Source: Bacteroidales bacterium (GTDB lineage Bacteria; Bacteroidota; Bacteroidia; Bacteroidales; ML635J-15). Taken from it: 60,597 nucleotides of DNA. Shown here piece after piece: positions 33,457-41,797 of this stretch. The position numbers and the translations under genes were made by a program. The notes under the pieces were generated by a model, which was given only the letters and a program-made list of their open reading frames with translations, was not told where the DNA came from and made no database searches. The stretch is taken from NCBI GenBank assembly GCA_027858835.1, contig JAQIBY010000043.1, positions 1-60,597 of the forward strand. Direction: 5' to 3'. Positions within the stretch are counted from its first letter, which is position 1. The number at the start of each line of letters is the position of its first letter.

Positions 33457-34665
33457 ATGAAAGAAAATATTGGGATTACAATTGAAAAGTGGTTAATGGA
33501 TTTAGGACTGGGTTTTCAGTTCGCAGAGATATTATCTGTATTGGTTATTTTGATTGCGATTGCCGTGCTTGGATTGCTTGTTGATTTTTTAACAAAACGG
33601 ATTTTATTGGCATTACTTACACGACTAATTCGGAAAACTAAAACTCTGTGGGATGATATTTTACTTGAAAAGAAAGTGTTTTCACGAGTTGCTCATTATG
33701 CACCAGCAGTTTTGGTTTTACTTACCATTGAATTTGCATTTCCTAATGTTCCCGTGCTTACGAATTTGATTGAAAAAGGTACGGCGATTTATATGCTTGT
33801 TTTGAGTATTCTGGTTGTTAGCTCGTTTTTAAACGGAGTGAATGAAATATATGAACGCACTACGGGTGAAGCGCGCGGAACAAGTATTAAAAGCTATATT
33901 CAGGTATTGAAAATCTTTACCTATTTTATGTTTGGAGTTGCGATATTGGCAATTTTGTTAAATAAAGAGCCTGCAGTTTTTGTTGGTGGATTGGGTGCTA
34001 TGGCAGCAGTGCTGATGTTGGTTTTTCGTGATTCCATTTTGGGTTTAGTTGCCGGAATTCAAATTTCTGCAAATGATATGGTAAGGCTTGGTGATTGGAT
34101 TTCTATGCCTATACATAATGCAGATGGAATAGTTATTGAAATTACCCTAAATACAGTAAAGGTTCAGAATTGGGACAAAACAATTGCAACGATTCCAACT
34201 TATGCACTGGTTTCTCAAAGTTTTAATAACTGGCGAGGAATGGAAGAGTCTGGTGGACGACGAATTAAACGTGCACTTTACCTGGACATGAATTCCGTGC
34301 ATTTTGTTGGCGAAGAGGAGATTGATAAAATTTCGCAGAATAAACTCGTTAAAAAAATTATTGAAACAAAAACTACTAATGGGATCAGAATTACGAATTC
34401 CGGAATTTTCCGTGATTATGTGGCTGCATATTTGAAATCACGCGATGACATTAATCTGGATATGACATTTTTAGTGCGTTTACTTCAACCTGAATCTAAA
34501 GGATTGCCATTGGAGATTTATGTGTTTAGCAAAGTGCAGGCTTGGGCTGATTATGAAGCAATACAGGCCGAAATTCTCGACCATTTACTGGCTACCTTGC
34601 CTGAATTTAACTTGCGTATTTACCAAGAACCAAGTGGCCGGGATATTGCTCAGCTAAAGCAATAA
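33457..34665 (+). CDS. MscS-family mechanosensitive channel (YbdG-like)
   Basis: A 402-aa inner-membrane channel opened by membrane tension. About five transmembrane segments occupy residues 20-200, with the pore-lining helix in VFVGGLGAMAAVLMLVFRDSI, then the MscS beta domain with DMVRLGDWISMP and the NTVKVQNWDKTIATIPTYAL strand, and a C-terminal alpha/beta domain. The length and the LVSQSFNNWRGMEESGGRRIKR segment resemble the larger YbdG/MscM type rather than short MscS. Its 3' end overlaps the rmlD-like stop by 12 bases on the opposite strand. Confidence 0.92.
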   Translation: MKENIGITIEKWLMDLGLGFQFAEILSVLVILIAIAVLGLLVDFLTKRILLALLTRLIRKTKTLWDDILLEKKVFSRVAHYAPAVLVLLTIEFAFPNVPVLTNLIEKGTAIYMLVLSILVVSSFLNGVNEIYERTTGEARGTSIKSYIQVLKIFTYFMFGVAILAILLNKEPAVFVGGLGAMAAVLMLVFRDSILGLVAGIQISANDMVRLGDWISMPIHNADGIVIEITLNTVKVQNWDKTIATIPTYALVSQSFNNWRGMEESGGRRIKRALYLDMNSVHFVGEEEIDKISQNKLVKKIIETKTTNGIRITNSGIFRDYVAAYLKSRDDINLDMTFLVRLLQPESKGLPLEIYVFSKVQAWADYEAIQAEILDHLLATLPEFNLRIYQEPSGRDIAQLKQ

Positions 34666-35517
34666 GAGTGCGAGACATTCTTTAGCGGCATCTGTCCAAT
34701 GCGGGATTTGGTACTGAAATGTTTTCTCAAATTTTGTTTTGTCTAAAACAGAATATAATGGTCTCCTCGCCGGTGTTGGATATTGGTCTGTTGTAATTGG
34801 ATGAATTTTGCAGTTGATTTTCCCTTCTTCCATAATCCATTTCGCAAAATCGTACCAAGAGCAAATACCTTGATTTGAAAAGTGGTAAGTACCTGCCCTC
34901 CAGCTTTTTTCTTTTTGATAAATCTGCAGAATCCGTATGATGCCCAGTGCAAGTGAGCCAGCATAAGTAGGACTACCGGTTTGGTCAAAAACAACATTTA
35001 ATTCCTCACGATCTTTCCCCAATTTTAGCATGGTTTTCATAAAATTTGAACCAAACTCTGAGTACAGCCATGAAGTCCTTAAAATTATTGCGTCGTATAA
35101 GCAGTTGCGCACGGCGTTTTCTCCGGATAGCTTTGATTGACCATATGCTGAAAGCGGCTTGCAGCGGTCTGTCTCAATATAAGGTTCATTCTTTTTTCCG
35201 TCAAATACATAATCCGTGGAAATATGTATCATTTTACATTTGGATTTTTTACATTGTAATGCGAGCTTATAGCTTGCAATATGATTGATTTTATGCGCTG
35301 TTTTTTGCTGTGATTGAGCTTCATCTACTGCTGTATATGCTGCGCAATGAATTAAAATATCAGGCTCGTGCTGTTTGAAAAATGTTTCAATCTTTATGGA
35401 TTGAGTGATGTCCAAGGTTTCAATATCTGTAAATATCCAATTTGCCTGAATCGCCTTGCTGTTTTTTATTATGCTTTGTCCTAGTTGTCCGTTTGCTCCT
35501 GTTACAACAATTTTCAT
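34654..35517 (-). CDS. rfbD: dTDP-4-dehydrorhamnose reductase
   Basis: RmlD/RfbD (287 aa) reduces dTDP-4-keto-L-rhamnose to dTDP-L-rhamnose with NAD(P)H. MKIVVTGANGQLGQSI is the Rossmann start, HISTDYVFDGKKNEPY is the family-typical serine/tyrosine loop, and YGQSKLSGE carries the catalytic YxxxK. ILRTSWLYSEFGSNFMKTM and FDQTGSPTYAGSLA are further RmlD motifs. A TTG at 35559 is in frame, but the ATG at 35517 starts the conserved fold. The other rml genes are not adjacent, so rhamnose genes are split in this genome or partly elsewhere. Confidence 0.93.
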   Translation of the reverse strand: MKIVVTGANGQLGQSIIKNSKAIQANWIFTDIETLDITQSIKIETFFKQHEPDILIHCAAYTAVDEAQSQQKTAHKINHIASYKLALQCKKSKCKMIHISTDYVFDGKKNEPYIETDRCKPLSAYGQSKLSGENAVRNCLYDAIILRTSWLYSEFGSNFMKTMLKLGKDREELNVVFDQTGSPTYAGSLALGIIRILQIYQKEKSWRAGTYHFSNQGICSWYDFAKWIMEEGKINCKIHPITTDQYPTPARRPLYSVLDKTKFEKTFQYQIPHWTDAAKECLALLLL

Positions 35518-35595
35518 ACTATTTTTTTTGTAAAAATACTGAAATCTGATGATTTTCAAAGTATATGGGACTGTTTTTCATGTGAAAGAAATGTC

Positions 35596-35603
35596 TAACT
35601 TTG
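35596..35603 (+). promoter_or_regulatory. -7 element of the HEAT-like gene
   Basis: TAACTTTG matches TAnnTTTG exactly, 16 bases upstream of the ATG at 35620. The short spacing implies a leader of about 10 bases. Confidence 0.5.
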
Positions 35604-35619
35604 TAAAAAAGTTTGAATC

Positions 35620-36132
35620 ATGTCAGAAAAATTGAATGAAGAGCAAAAGGCACTTGTGAAACAATTGTCATCCAATGATAGCGTGGTACTTACAGACAGT
35701 ATAAATAAAATTAGGGAAATGGGTAGTGTGAAAATGTTTCCTGCTGTTTTTGATTTGTATCAACGCAATGTTTCCGGTGATGTGCAAAAAGCGATTATTA
35801 AATTAGTGATGGATGTTAAAGATAAGGCAGTAGCTGCTCATATTGCTGAAGCCTTGTCGTCACGCGAGTGGGATGCTGGACTTTCTGATATGCTGTCAGC
35901 AATTTGGCAATCGGGGCTTGATTACGGCGCACATTTGCCTGTTTTTGTGCCTTTTGCAAAATCGGAAGATATGAATGTTGCGATGGAAGCGTTGACGTGT
36001 ATTGAGGAATTCTTTTACAATGAATCGGTTGAAAACAGAGAGGCAATTCGAGGCGATCTCAAACAAATCGCTCTCGATTCATCTGGACATCATCGGGATT
36101 TAGTGATGATTTATCTGAATAATTTGAAATAA
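35620..36132 (+). CDS. HEAT-repeat-like protein
   Basis: A 170-aa all-helical protein with no signal peptide. Repeating helix pairs such as SNDSVVLTDSINKIREMGS, VSGDVQKAIIKLVMDVKD and EDMNVAMEALTCIEEFF look like HEAT units. Similar small cytoplasmic proteins are conserved in Bacteroidota with unknown role. It stands alone between two minus-strand genes, so it is not part of a visible operon. Confidence 0.6.
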   Translation: MSEKLNEEQKALVKQLSSNDSVVLTDSINKIREMGSVKMFPAVFDLYQRNVSGDVQKAIIKLVMDVKDKAVAAHIAEALSSREWDAGLSDMLSAIWQSGLDYGAHLPVFVPFAKSEDMNVAMEALTCIEEFFYNESVENREAIRGDLKQIALDSSGHHRDLVMIYLNNLK

Positions 36133-36142
36133 AAATCTCAAA

Positions 36143-36185
36143 ACTTGTCCGGTGTAACGCCGTGAAGACGGAAACTTCTAACCTC
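36143..36185 (-). repeat. Intergenic repeat, copy 1 (inverted copy at 60414-60453)
   Basis: ACTTGTCCGGTGTAACGCCG followed by TGAAGACGGAAACTTCTAACCTC is repeated, inverted and with few mismatches, after the photolyase gene. The core CGGtGTaACGCCG is nearly palindromic, so it could form a small hairpin between the convergent HEAT-like and acyl-CoA synthetase genes. Confidence 0.75.
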
Positions 36186-36187
36186 TT

Positions 36188-37810
36188 TTACTTATACAAA
36201 TACCGTTTAATGCTTTTCTTTGGAGTTTTTTCAAATTCTTTTTCGCGAATTTCGATTTTGCTGATATTCATGTAAGCAGGTAATTCTTCGTTTATTTCAT
36301 TTTTGTAATCTTCAAATGCGGCTTCGAGCTCATCTTCTTTGATTCCAAATAATTTCCGTTTATCATGATCCGGATAAACCATAGCAACAACTTTTGCGTC
36401 TCTGCCTACAACCAAACATTCGCTGACAAGTGGCAGATTGTCTAATTTAGATTCAATATCTTCAGGATAAATATTTTTACCTGAAGCGCCTAGTATCATG
36501 CTTTTGTTTCGTCCTTTAATAAATAAATATCCGTCTTTGTCAATAATTCCGAGGTCTCCACTGTGCATCCAACCGTCTTTATTAATTGTTTGAGCTGTTA
36601 TTTCAGGATTTTTGTAATATCCGAGCATGACATTTTCTCCTCGTATCAAAATTTCGCCGACACGATTTTGCGGATCACGGGAATCAATCTTTAATTCCAC
36701 TGCATCAATTGCCTTTCCGGTTGAATGGATTTTTGTTGTTTTCCATCCATCATAAGCAATTAATGGCCCGCATTCTGTCATGCCATAACCTACAGAAAAT
36801 CTAAATCGTATCTTTTTTAGGAAAACCTCAACTTCACGGTTAAGTTTTGCTCCACCGATAACCACTTCTTTAAAATTGTTTCCGAAACTTTCTTCAAGTG
36901 ATTTTCGAATTTTATTAAAAATAATTTTATTGACAAGTGGAATTTTTATCATAACACGTACAGCCGGTTTGTTCAGCACGGGTTTAATTTTGTTTTTATA
37001 TATTTTCTCCATCACCAATGGTACTGTAAGAATCAGGCGAGGCTTAATTTCGTTAAACGCCTGAACAACAATGCTTGGTGTCGGTAGTTTTCCCAAGAAT
37101 GTAATTGTACAGCCTAAGCTGAAAGGATACAAAAATTCAAAGGCGCAGCCGTAGGAGTGAGCCAAGGGCAAGAATGAGACAATTCTGTCCTCAGAAATGA
37201 GCGGCATGTTTGCTTGGGCATATCTGATATTTACTGCAAGACTGTTATGATTTAACATAACCCCTTTGGGTTGTCCGCTAGTTCCAGATGTGTATAATAT
37301 TGCTGCCAAGGTATCATTAGGAACTTCAGTAAATTTGAAATCGTTTTCCTTTACGTCAGGATGCTGTTCCGGAAATTTCACACCTTTTCCGTTGCAGTCA
37401 TGATTAAAACTAAAATTATCCAGATTGTAAATACACGATAAATTCTCAAACTGGTCAATTTCTAAATTTTCCAAAATGAAAGGAGAGCCAAACAGAAGTT
37501 TAGATTCGGAATGATTTATAAGGTTGTAGATATCAACAGGTTTGAAATCTTGTAGTAAAGGTACAATTACAGCCCCGTATGAAATTGTTGCCAGATAAAC
37601 ACTTGCCCAATTTGCTGAATTTTTTCCGATCAAACCAATTTTATCTCCTTTACGAATTCCGTTATCCTCAAAAAGTTTGTGAATTTTTAAAATATTATTT
37701 GCAGTTTCTCCGTAAGTTAGATGTCCGTTACCATAATCGCAGAGTGCTTTTTTATCCCAATTTTCACGAATTGCATTTTCAAAATACTTTATCAAATTCT
37801 CTTTTATCAT
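36188..37810 (-). CDS. Long-chain fatty acid-CoA ligase / AMP-dependent synthetase
   Basis: An ANL-superfamily enzyme of 540 aa that activates a carboxylic acid, probably a long-chain fatty acid, to acyl-AMP and then acyl-CoA. AAILYTSGTSGQPKGVML is the P-loop-like A3 motif, FSVGYGMTECGPLIAY the A5 region, GWMHSGDLGIIDKDGYLFI the A7 aspartate and KGRNKSMILGASGKNIYPED the A8 hinge. The sequence ends KTPKKSIKRYLYK, with the catalytic lysine. Bacteroidota carry several paralogues; substrate specificity cannot be read from the sequence. Confidence 0.92.
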   Translation of the reverse strand: MIKENLIKYFENAIRENWDKKALCDYGNGHLTYGETANNILKIHKLFEDNGIRKGDKIGLIGKNSANWASVYLATISYGAVIVPLLQDFKPVDIYNLINHSESKLLFGSPFILENLEIDQFENLSCIYNLDNFSFNHDCNGKGVKFPEQHPDVKENDFKFTEVPNDTLAAILYTSGTSGQPKGVMLNHNSLAVNIRYAQANMPLISEDRIVSFLPLAHSYGCAFEFLYPFSLGCTITFLGKLPTPSIVVQAFNEIKPRLILTVPLVMEKIYKNKIKPVLNKPAVRVMIKIPLVNKIIFNKIRKSLEESFGNNFKEVVIGGAKLNREVEVFLKKIRFRFSVGYGMTECGPLIAYDGWKTTKIHSTGKAIDAVELKIDSRDPQNRVGEILIRGENVMLGYYKNPEITAQTINKDGWMHSGDLGIIDKDGYLFIKGRNKSMILGASGKNIYPEDIESKLDNLPLVSECLVVGRDAKVVAMVYPDHDKRKLFGIKEDELEAAFEDYKNEINEELPAYMNISKIEIREKEFEKTPKKSIKRYLYK

Positions 37811-37859
37811 AGCTTGCTTGATTTAGTCAACTTGTAAAGTTAGTATTATTTATCGTGAA

Positions 37860-37971
37860 GATTTCGTTTTGGTCTTAAAATCGATGAAATAAAATCTTTT
37901 ATTTACAATTGATTCATTGAGTTAGATGAACGGATTAATGCTCGATTGTTTCTTTGACTCAAAACGAAATC
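37860..37971. repeat. 112-bp element with 12-bp perfect inverted ends
   Basis: GATTTCGTTTTG (37860-37871) and CAAAACGAAATC (37960-37971) are exact inverted repeats bounding an AT-rich, non-coding 88-bp interior. It could be a miniature transposable element or a long hairpin between the divergent/codirectional genes. No second copy was found in the window. Confidence 0.5.
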
Positions 37972-38001
37972 ACAGATATTATTATCTTACGAACTGATAA
38001 A

Positions 38002-39609
38002 TCAATTTGTTTTTATCAATTTGAAGTATTGAGGTTTACCTGCTTCAGGATAAATTATACCTTGGTAAGAACCTGCAGGTATATTTTCTAAATTTATGCG
38101 TTGGTGAGTATCATAAATGTTGTCTGAAAGCAGAGTTCGTCCATTTAAGTCTATAATTTTGTATGAAATGGCAGCCATTCCTTCGATTTCTAATTGAACA
38201 TAGGTTTTTGCGGGATTCGGAAAAATATTGATTGTGGGTTTTGAGTTGAATTCTGAATATATGACCTCTGAATACTCAAATTTTCCGTCAAAATCTGTTT
38301 GTTTCAGACGATAGTAATTCATTCCGTTCACTGGTGATTTGTCCAAAAAATCATAATTGATTGTCGTGTTGCTATTCCCATTTCCGGGAATAATATCAAT
38401 TGTTGTGAAATCAATTCCGTCAAAGCTTCGTTCAAGTGCGAAAAAGTCATTGTTTTTCTCTGATGCAGTTATCCATTCCAGTTTGATTGCATCTTGAGCT
38501 TCTTTAGCAGAAAAATGAATTAATTCAACGGGAAGAATTCCTCCACTTCCGTCACGTAAATAGGGATATCCCTCATTAATTGCAGGGTCTATTCCCCAAA
38601 TTGAAGTAAAATCGTAATCAATAAAGGTTGATTGCTTATTCATGTTCACGGTGGTTTCTCCTACTCCGGAAGGGCTTGTTGCCCAACCTGAGGTTTGTAG
38701 GTCCCAGAAGGAACTGGTAATGGTTGTATTTCCATCCGAAGTTCCAGTCAGCCCACCTACATTTGTTACTGAAGGGTTACTAACCGGTACGTTTACAAAA
38801 GTTGATGAATAGGAATATAAAATTTCTCCTCGCTGCAAACCACAGCCTACTAATCCGCCGACACGTTCAATAGAACTTAATTTAGCCGTTGTGTTGTCAA
38901 CATTAACTGAGCCTCTTGCATATGAATTAATTATTCTGCCTTTTTGGGTACAACCAGCTAGTCCGCCAAATTTGTCACCGGTAGTACGCTCTGACCAATA
39001 TACGTCAACATTAGCAAATGATTTTGAGATTAAGGGTTTATAACCGTCTGAATTTGCAGTTTCCCGATAAGAATTGTTTGATCCTACAAGACCACCGACC
39101 GCACCATCGCCGATTACTGTTCCGTAGCGTACAAAACTGTATTCGATTTTCGTAAGGGAATTTGCAGTTACACGACCGACTAAGGCTCCGACACCTCTGC
39201 CTCCATCGATGTCAACGCTGATTAAACCTACATTGACAATTTCAATAGGTGTTACATCATCGCTAATGCCTATATGTCCAAATAAGCCAACATTTGCAAT
39301 TCCAGGACGATTGATGGTTAAATTGTAAATAATAAAATCTTGTCCGTCGTAATGTCCGCGAAATTGTTGTCCAGTACCTGCTCCGGCTATAGGCATCCAA
39401 GCTTTACCGTCATTGTCATGATCGTAGTTTTTTAGGTTAATGTCATTAATTTGAATAAAATGACTCGTTAAATAATTTCTAACCTCACTGAGTTGTTCAG
39501 GCGTAGAAACCTGAAATGGATTAGAAGAACTGCCGTCTCCACCGGCAAATTGTGCTGCGCTTTGAAAAAAGGCAAACAGAACTATAGGGAGTAATATAAG
39601 GTTTTTCAT
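38002..39609 (-). CDS. Secreted GLUG-repeat protein with T9SS sorting domain
   Basis: A 535-aa extracellular protein. Signal peptide (about 1-19), then GSSSNPFQVSTPEQLSEV, the usual start of GLUG/beta-helix surface proteins. Several GLUG-like repeats follow, for example NVGLFGHIG, GVGALVGRV, AVGGLVGSN, KFGGLAGCT, RVGGLVGCG and NVGGLTGTS (about 100-300). A fibronectin-like or immunoglobulin-like part occupies about 360-450, and the C-terminus is a type A sorting domain beginning INIFPNPAKTYVQLEI, used for export by the type IX system and attachment to the surface. Ligand unknown. Confidence 0.88.
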   Translation of the reverse strand: MKNLILLPIVLFAFFQSAAQFAGGDGSSSNPFQVSTPEQLSEVRNYLTSHFIQINDINLKNYDHDNDGKAWMPIAGAGTGQQFRGHYDGQDFIIYNLTINRPGIANVGLFGHIGISDDVTPIEIVNVGLISVDIDGGRGVGALVGRVTANSLTKIEYSFVRYGTVIGDGAVGGLVGSNNSYRETANSDGYKPLISKSFANVDVYWSERTTGDKFGGLAGCTQKGRIINSYARGSVNVDNTTAKLSSIERVGGLVGCGLQRGEILYSYSSTFVNVPVSNPSVTNVGGLTGTSDGNTTITSSFWDLQTSGWATSPSGVGETTVNMNKQSTFIDYDFTSIWGIDPAINEGYPYLRDGSGGILPVELIHFSAKEAQDAIKLEWITASEKNNDFFALERSFDGIDFTTIDIIPGNGNSNTTINYDFLDKSPVNGMNYYRLKQTDFDGKFEYSEVIYSEFNSKPTINIFPNPAKTYVQLEIEGMAAISYKIIDLNGRTLLSDNIYDTHQRINLENIPAGSYQGIIYPEAGKPQYFKLIKTN

Positions 39610-39726
39610 AATTTTTATTATTTATAACAAATCTAAATAAAAATTGTTTGAATAATAAAGGGAATGTGGAAGAAATTACGTAAAAAAGCGTAGTCCGTGA
39701 TGTGGTAACTGTTTTTAACTTTTCGC

Positions 39727-40500
39727 TTAATTCTGCTGAATAAATTGATATGTAATTTTTCCTTTGGTGGATTTTTCGGAGGTTTTAATTCCAAAAATGC
39801 TAGCTTCTGCTGCTCTGACGGCTTCATTTATCATGCAGTCTAAATCTTGTGATGCTTGAGCTTCAGCAACTTTCGTTTTGGAAACTTTTCCGTATTGGTC
39901 AATTTCAATCTCAACGACAATGGTTCCGGCACCTCTGCAAACAAATACCGGAATGTCAATATAGACATGGTTTCGTTCACGATCCTCCAATTCTACTTTA
40001 ACTAAGGCCGGACCTGAATAATAATTTTGATTTCCTTTTTTGTCGGCTTGTTCAGCATCTGGACTAAAGTCAAACTCTTGTATTTCAGCGGTTTCATTTA
40101 ACTTTTGATTTATTTCATCGTAATCTTCTCCGTACATTTCTTTTCGTAAGGCATCTTCGTATTGTTGTTTTAAGGCTTCTGCACTCATTTTTTCATATTC
40201 CTCGTTCCAGGTTTTATTTTCCGGAAGTTTTGAGTTTGTTGATAGGTTTCGGATATCCTCAAGGGAAATGTCTTGTGATTTTGCGAGCTCTTCCATTTTT
40301 TCTTTAATGGCTTCTTCTGCTTCAAAAAATCGTTCCATTTCCTCCAGATTTTCGGGATCCATAATGATAATGGCTTCGTTTTGCTGCTGCGGAGGTTTTA
40401 GTTGCACCAACAGAAAGACAAACAATAGCACCAAATGAATGACAACTGTAACCAGAATAGCATTCAGATTTGTACCCAATATTTTGTCCAAAAATTTCAT
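39727..40500 (-). CDS. TonB-like energy transducer
   Basis: A 257-aa inner-membrane protein. One N-terminal transmembrane helix (about 13-35, LNAILVTVVIHLVLLFVFLL) is followed by a long charged periplasmic region with coiled-coil character (E/K-rich, about 50-160) and a C-terminal domain (about 165-257) with RGAGTIVVEIEIDQYGKVSKTKV, the TonB C-terminal strand pattern. ExbB/ExbD genes are not nearby, so it probably pairs with proteins encoded elsewhere. A TTG at 40509 is in frame; the ATG at 40500 is preferred. Confidence 0.8.
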   Translation of the reverse strand: MKFLDKILGTNLNAILVTVVIHLVLLFVFLLVQLKPPQQQNEAIIIMDPENLEEMERFFEAEEAIKEKMEELAKSQDISLEDIRNLSTNSKLPENKTWNEEYEKMSAEALKQQYEDALRKEMYGEDYDEINQKLNETAEIQEFDFSPDAEQADKKGNQNYYSGPALVKVELEDRERNHVYIDIPVFVCRGAGTIVVEIEIDQYGKVSKTKVAEAQASQDLDCMINEAVRAAEASIFGIKTSEKSTKGKITYQFIQQN

Positions 40501-40630
40501 TCTTTGCAAAGCTATATCAAATCCTTTAAAGTTTGCTAATGAAAAAACAATGAATTTACAAAATAAGTTGACTTAATTGTCGTTACATAAATGTAAAAGT
40601 TCTTTACATGATTTGTTTTACTAAAGCCTA

Positions 40631-40813
40631 ATGCCAATGAGTAAAAACTCTACTTTTCTTTTTATTTATGACAGTTTCGAAAACACTCAGGTCCTCTGTC
40701 AGCCTGTGAAAATTGAAGAGGAATTTAAAAACGTTTTTGCATCTCTGCCTCTTTTATCACCCTCTGAGAAGAGCGTAGAACGTTTAATGAAAATGCTTGA
40801 AAATGATGATTAA
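40631..40813 (+). CDS. Small hypothetical protein
   Basis: A 60-aa reading frame starting ATGCCAATGAGT (either ATG is possible). The C-terminal part PSEKSVERLMKMLENDD resembles the short helical tail found in many tiny conserved Bacteroidota proteins. It lies in an otherwise empty gap and ends by overlapping the convergent lgt stop by 3-4 bases, as real neighbouring genes here often do. The amino acid composition is normal for a soluble protein. Function unknown; it could be spurious. Confidence 0.5.
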   Translation: MPMSKNSTFLFIYDSFENTQVLCQPVKIEEEFKNVFASLPLLSPSEKSVERLMKMLENDD

Positions 40814-41667
40814 TCATTTCGCTGTCCCGATTCTGATGCAGAGTCGGGATTTTTTTTGCGTAAACTGTAAATAAGCAATCCAATACCAATAATTATAAAC
40901 GGGATGCTGAGAATTTGTCCCATATTTAGCGTCATGCTTGCTTCAAATGCGACTTGAGGCTGTTTTACGAACTCAATAAAGAAGCGGAATACAAAAACAA
41001 GTATTAAAAATAAACCGATGTAAAAACCATGTTGTTTTTTCTTCCAATTTTTGTTGTATAAAATTAAAAGCACCGCAAAAATCGCCAAATATGCTAGTGC
41101 TTCATAAATTTGTGTGGGATGTGATGCAGTGGTATCCCCATTATTCACGAAAACAAATCCCCAGGGGAGTGAGGTTTCATTTCCATAGATTTCGGAGTTC
41201 ATTAAATTGCCGATGCGAATTAAAGCTCCTGCCAGTGCCGTTGGTATTGCAACAAAGTCGAGTATCCTGAGATAATTTTTTAAAGCAGATTTTCTAACAA
41301 ATAAAATCAATGCGATGATAATTCCGATTGCCCCGCCGTGACTTGCCAGCCCCGCAAAACCTGTAAACTGAAACTCAGGTTGAAAACGTACGGGTAGAAT
41401 AATTTCCAGTAGGTGTTGGCTAAAATATGCCCAGTCATAAAACACACAATGCCCGATTCTTGCGCCGGCTAAGCCTCCGACAACAACAAAAATCAATAAT
41501 CTGTCAAGTTCTTTAATTGGAATGTTTTCTCGCTCAAATATTTTTTTGACAATAATATAGCCGAGAATAAATCCTAATGCAAACAAAAGCGAATAATATC
41601 TGAGTTGAAAATTCCCAATTTGGAAAATTACAGGGTCAATACTCCAGACAATTTGATTTAGCAACAT
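40810..41667 (-). CDS. lgt: Prolipoprotein diacylglyceryl transferase
   Basis: Lgt (285 aa) transfers diacylglycerol from phosphatidylglycerol to the lipobox cysteine of prolipoproteins, the first step of lipoprotein maturation. Seven transmembrane segments are visible. The signature GNLMNSEIYGNETSLPWGFV is present, with the upstream FTGFAGLASHGGAIGI loop carrying the essential histidine and GGLAGARIGHCVFYDW the first motif. It supplies lipidation for proteins such as the Wza-like lipoprotein. Confidence 0.96.
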   Translation of the reverse strand: MLLNQIVWSIDPVIFQIGNFQLRYYSLLFALGFILGYIIVKKIFERENIPIKELDRLLIFVVVGGLAGARIGHCVFYDWAYFSQHLLEIILPVRFQPEFQFTGFAGLASHGGAIGIIIALILFVRKSALKNYLRILDFVAIPTALAGALIRIGNLMNSEIYGNETSLPWGFVFVNNGDTTASHPTQIYEALAYLAIFAVLLILYNKNWKKKQHGFYIGLFLILVFVFRFFIEFVKQPQVAFEASMTLNMGQILSIPFIIIGIGLLIYSLRKKNPDSASESGQRND

Positions 41668-41797
41668 AATCTTGATATTTTATGAAAACACGAAGGTACA
41701 GTTTTTTTTTGTTTCGGCTCAGAAAGTGTGAGTTTTTTAAAAATCTCATTTTTGGCACGATTTTTTTTGTATTTTGCGTCAATTTAAAATTTGAAAT

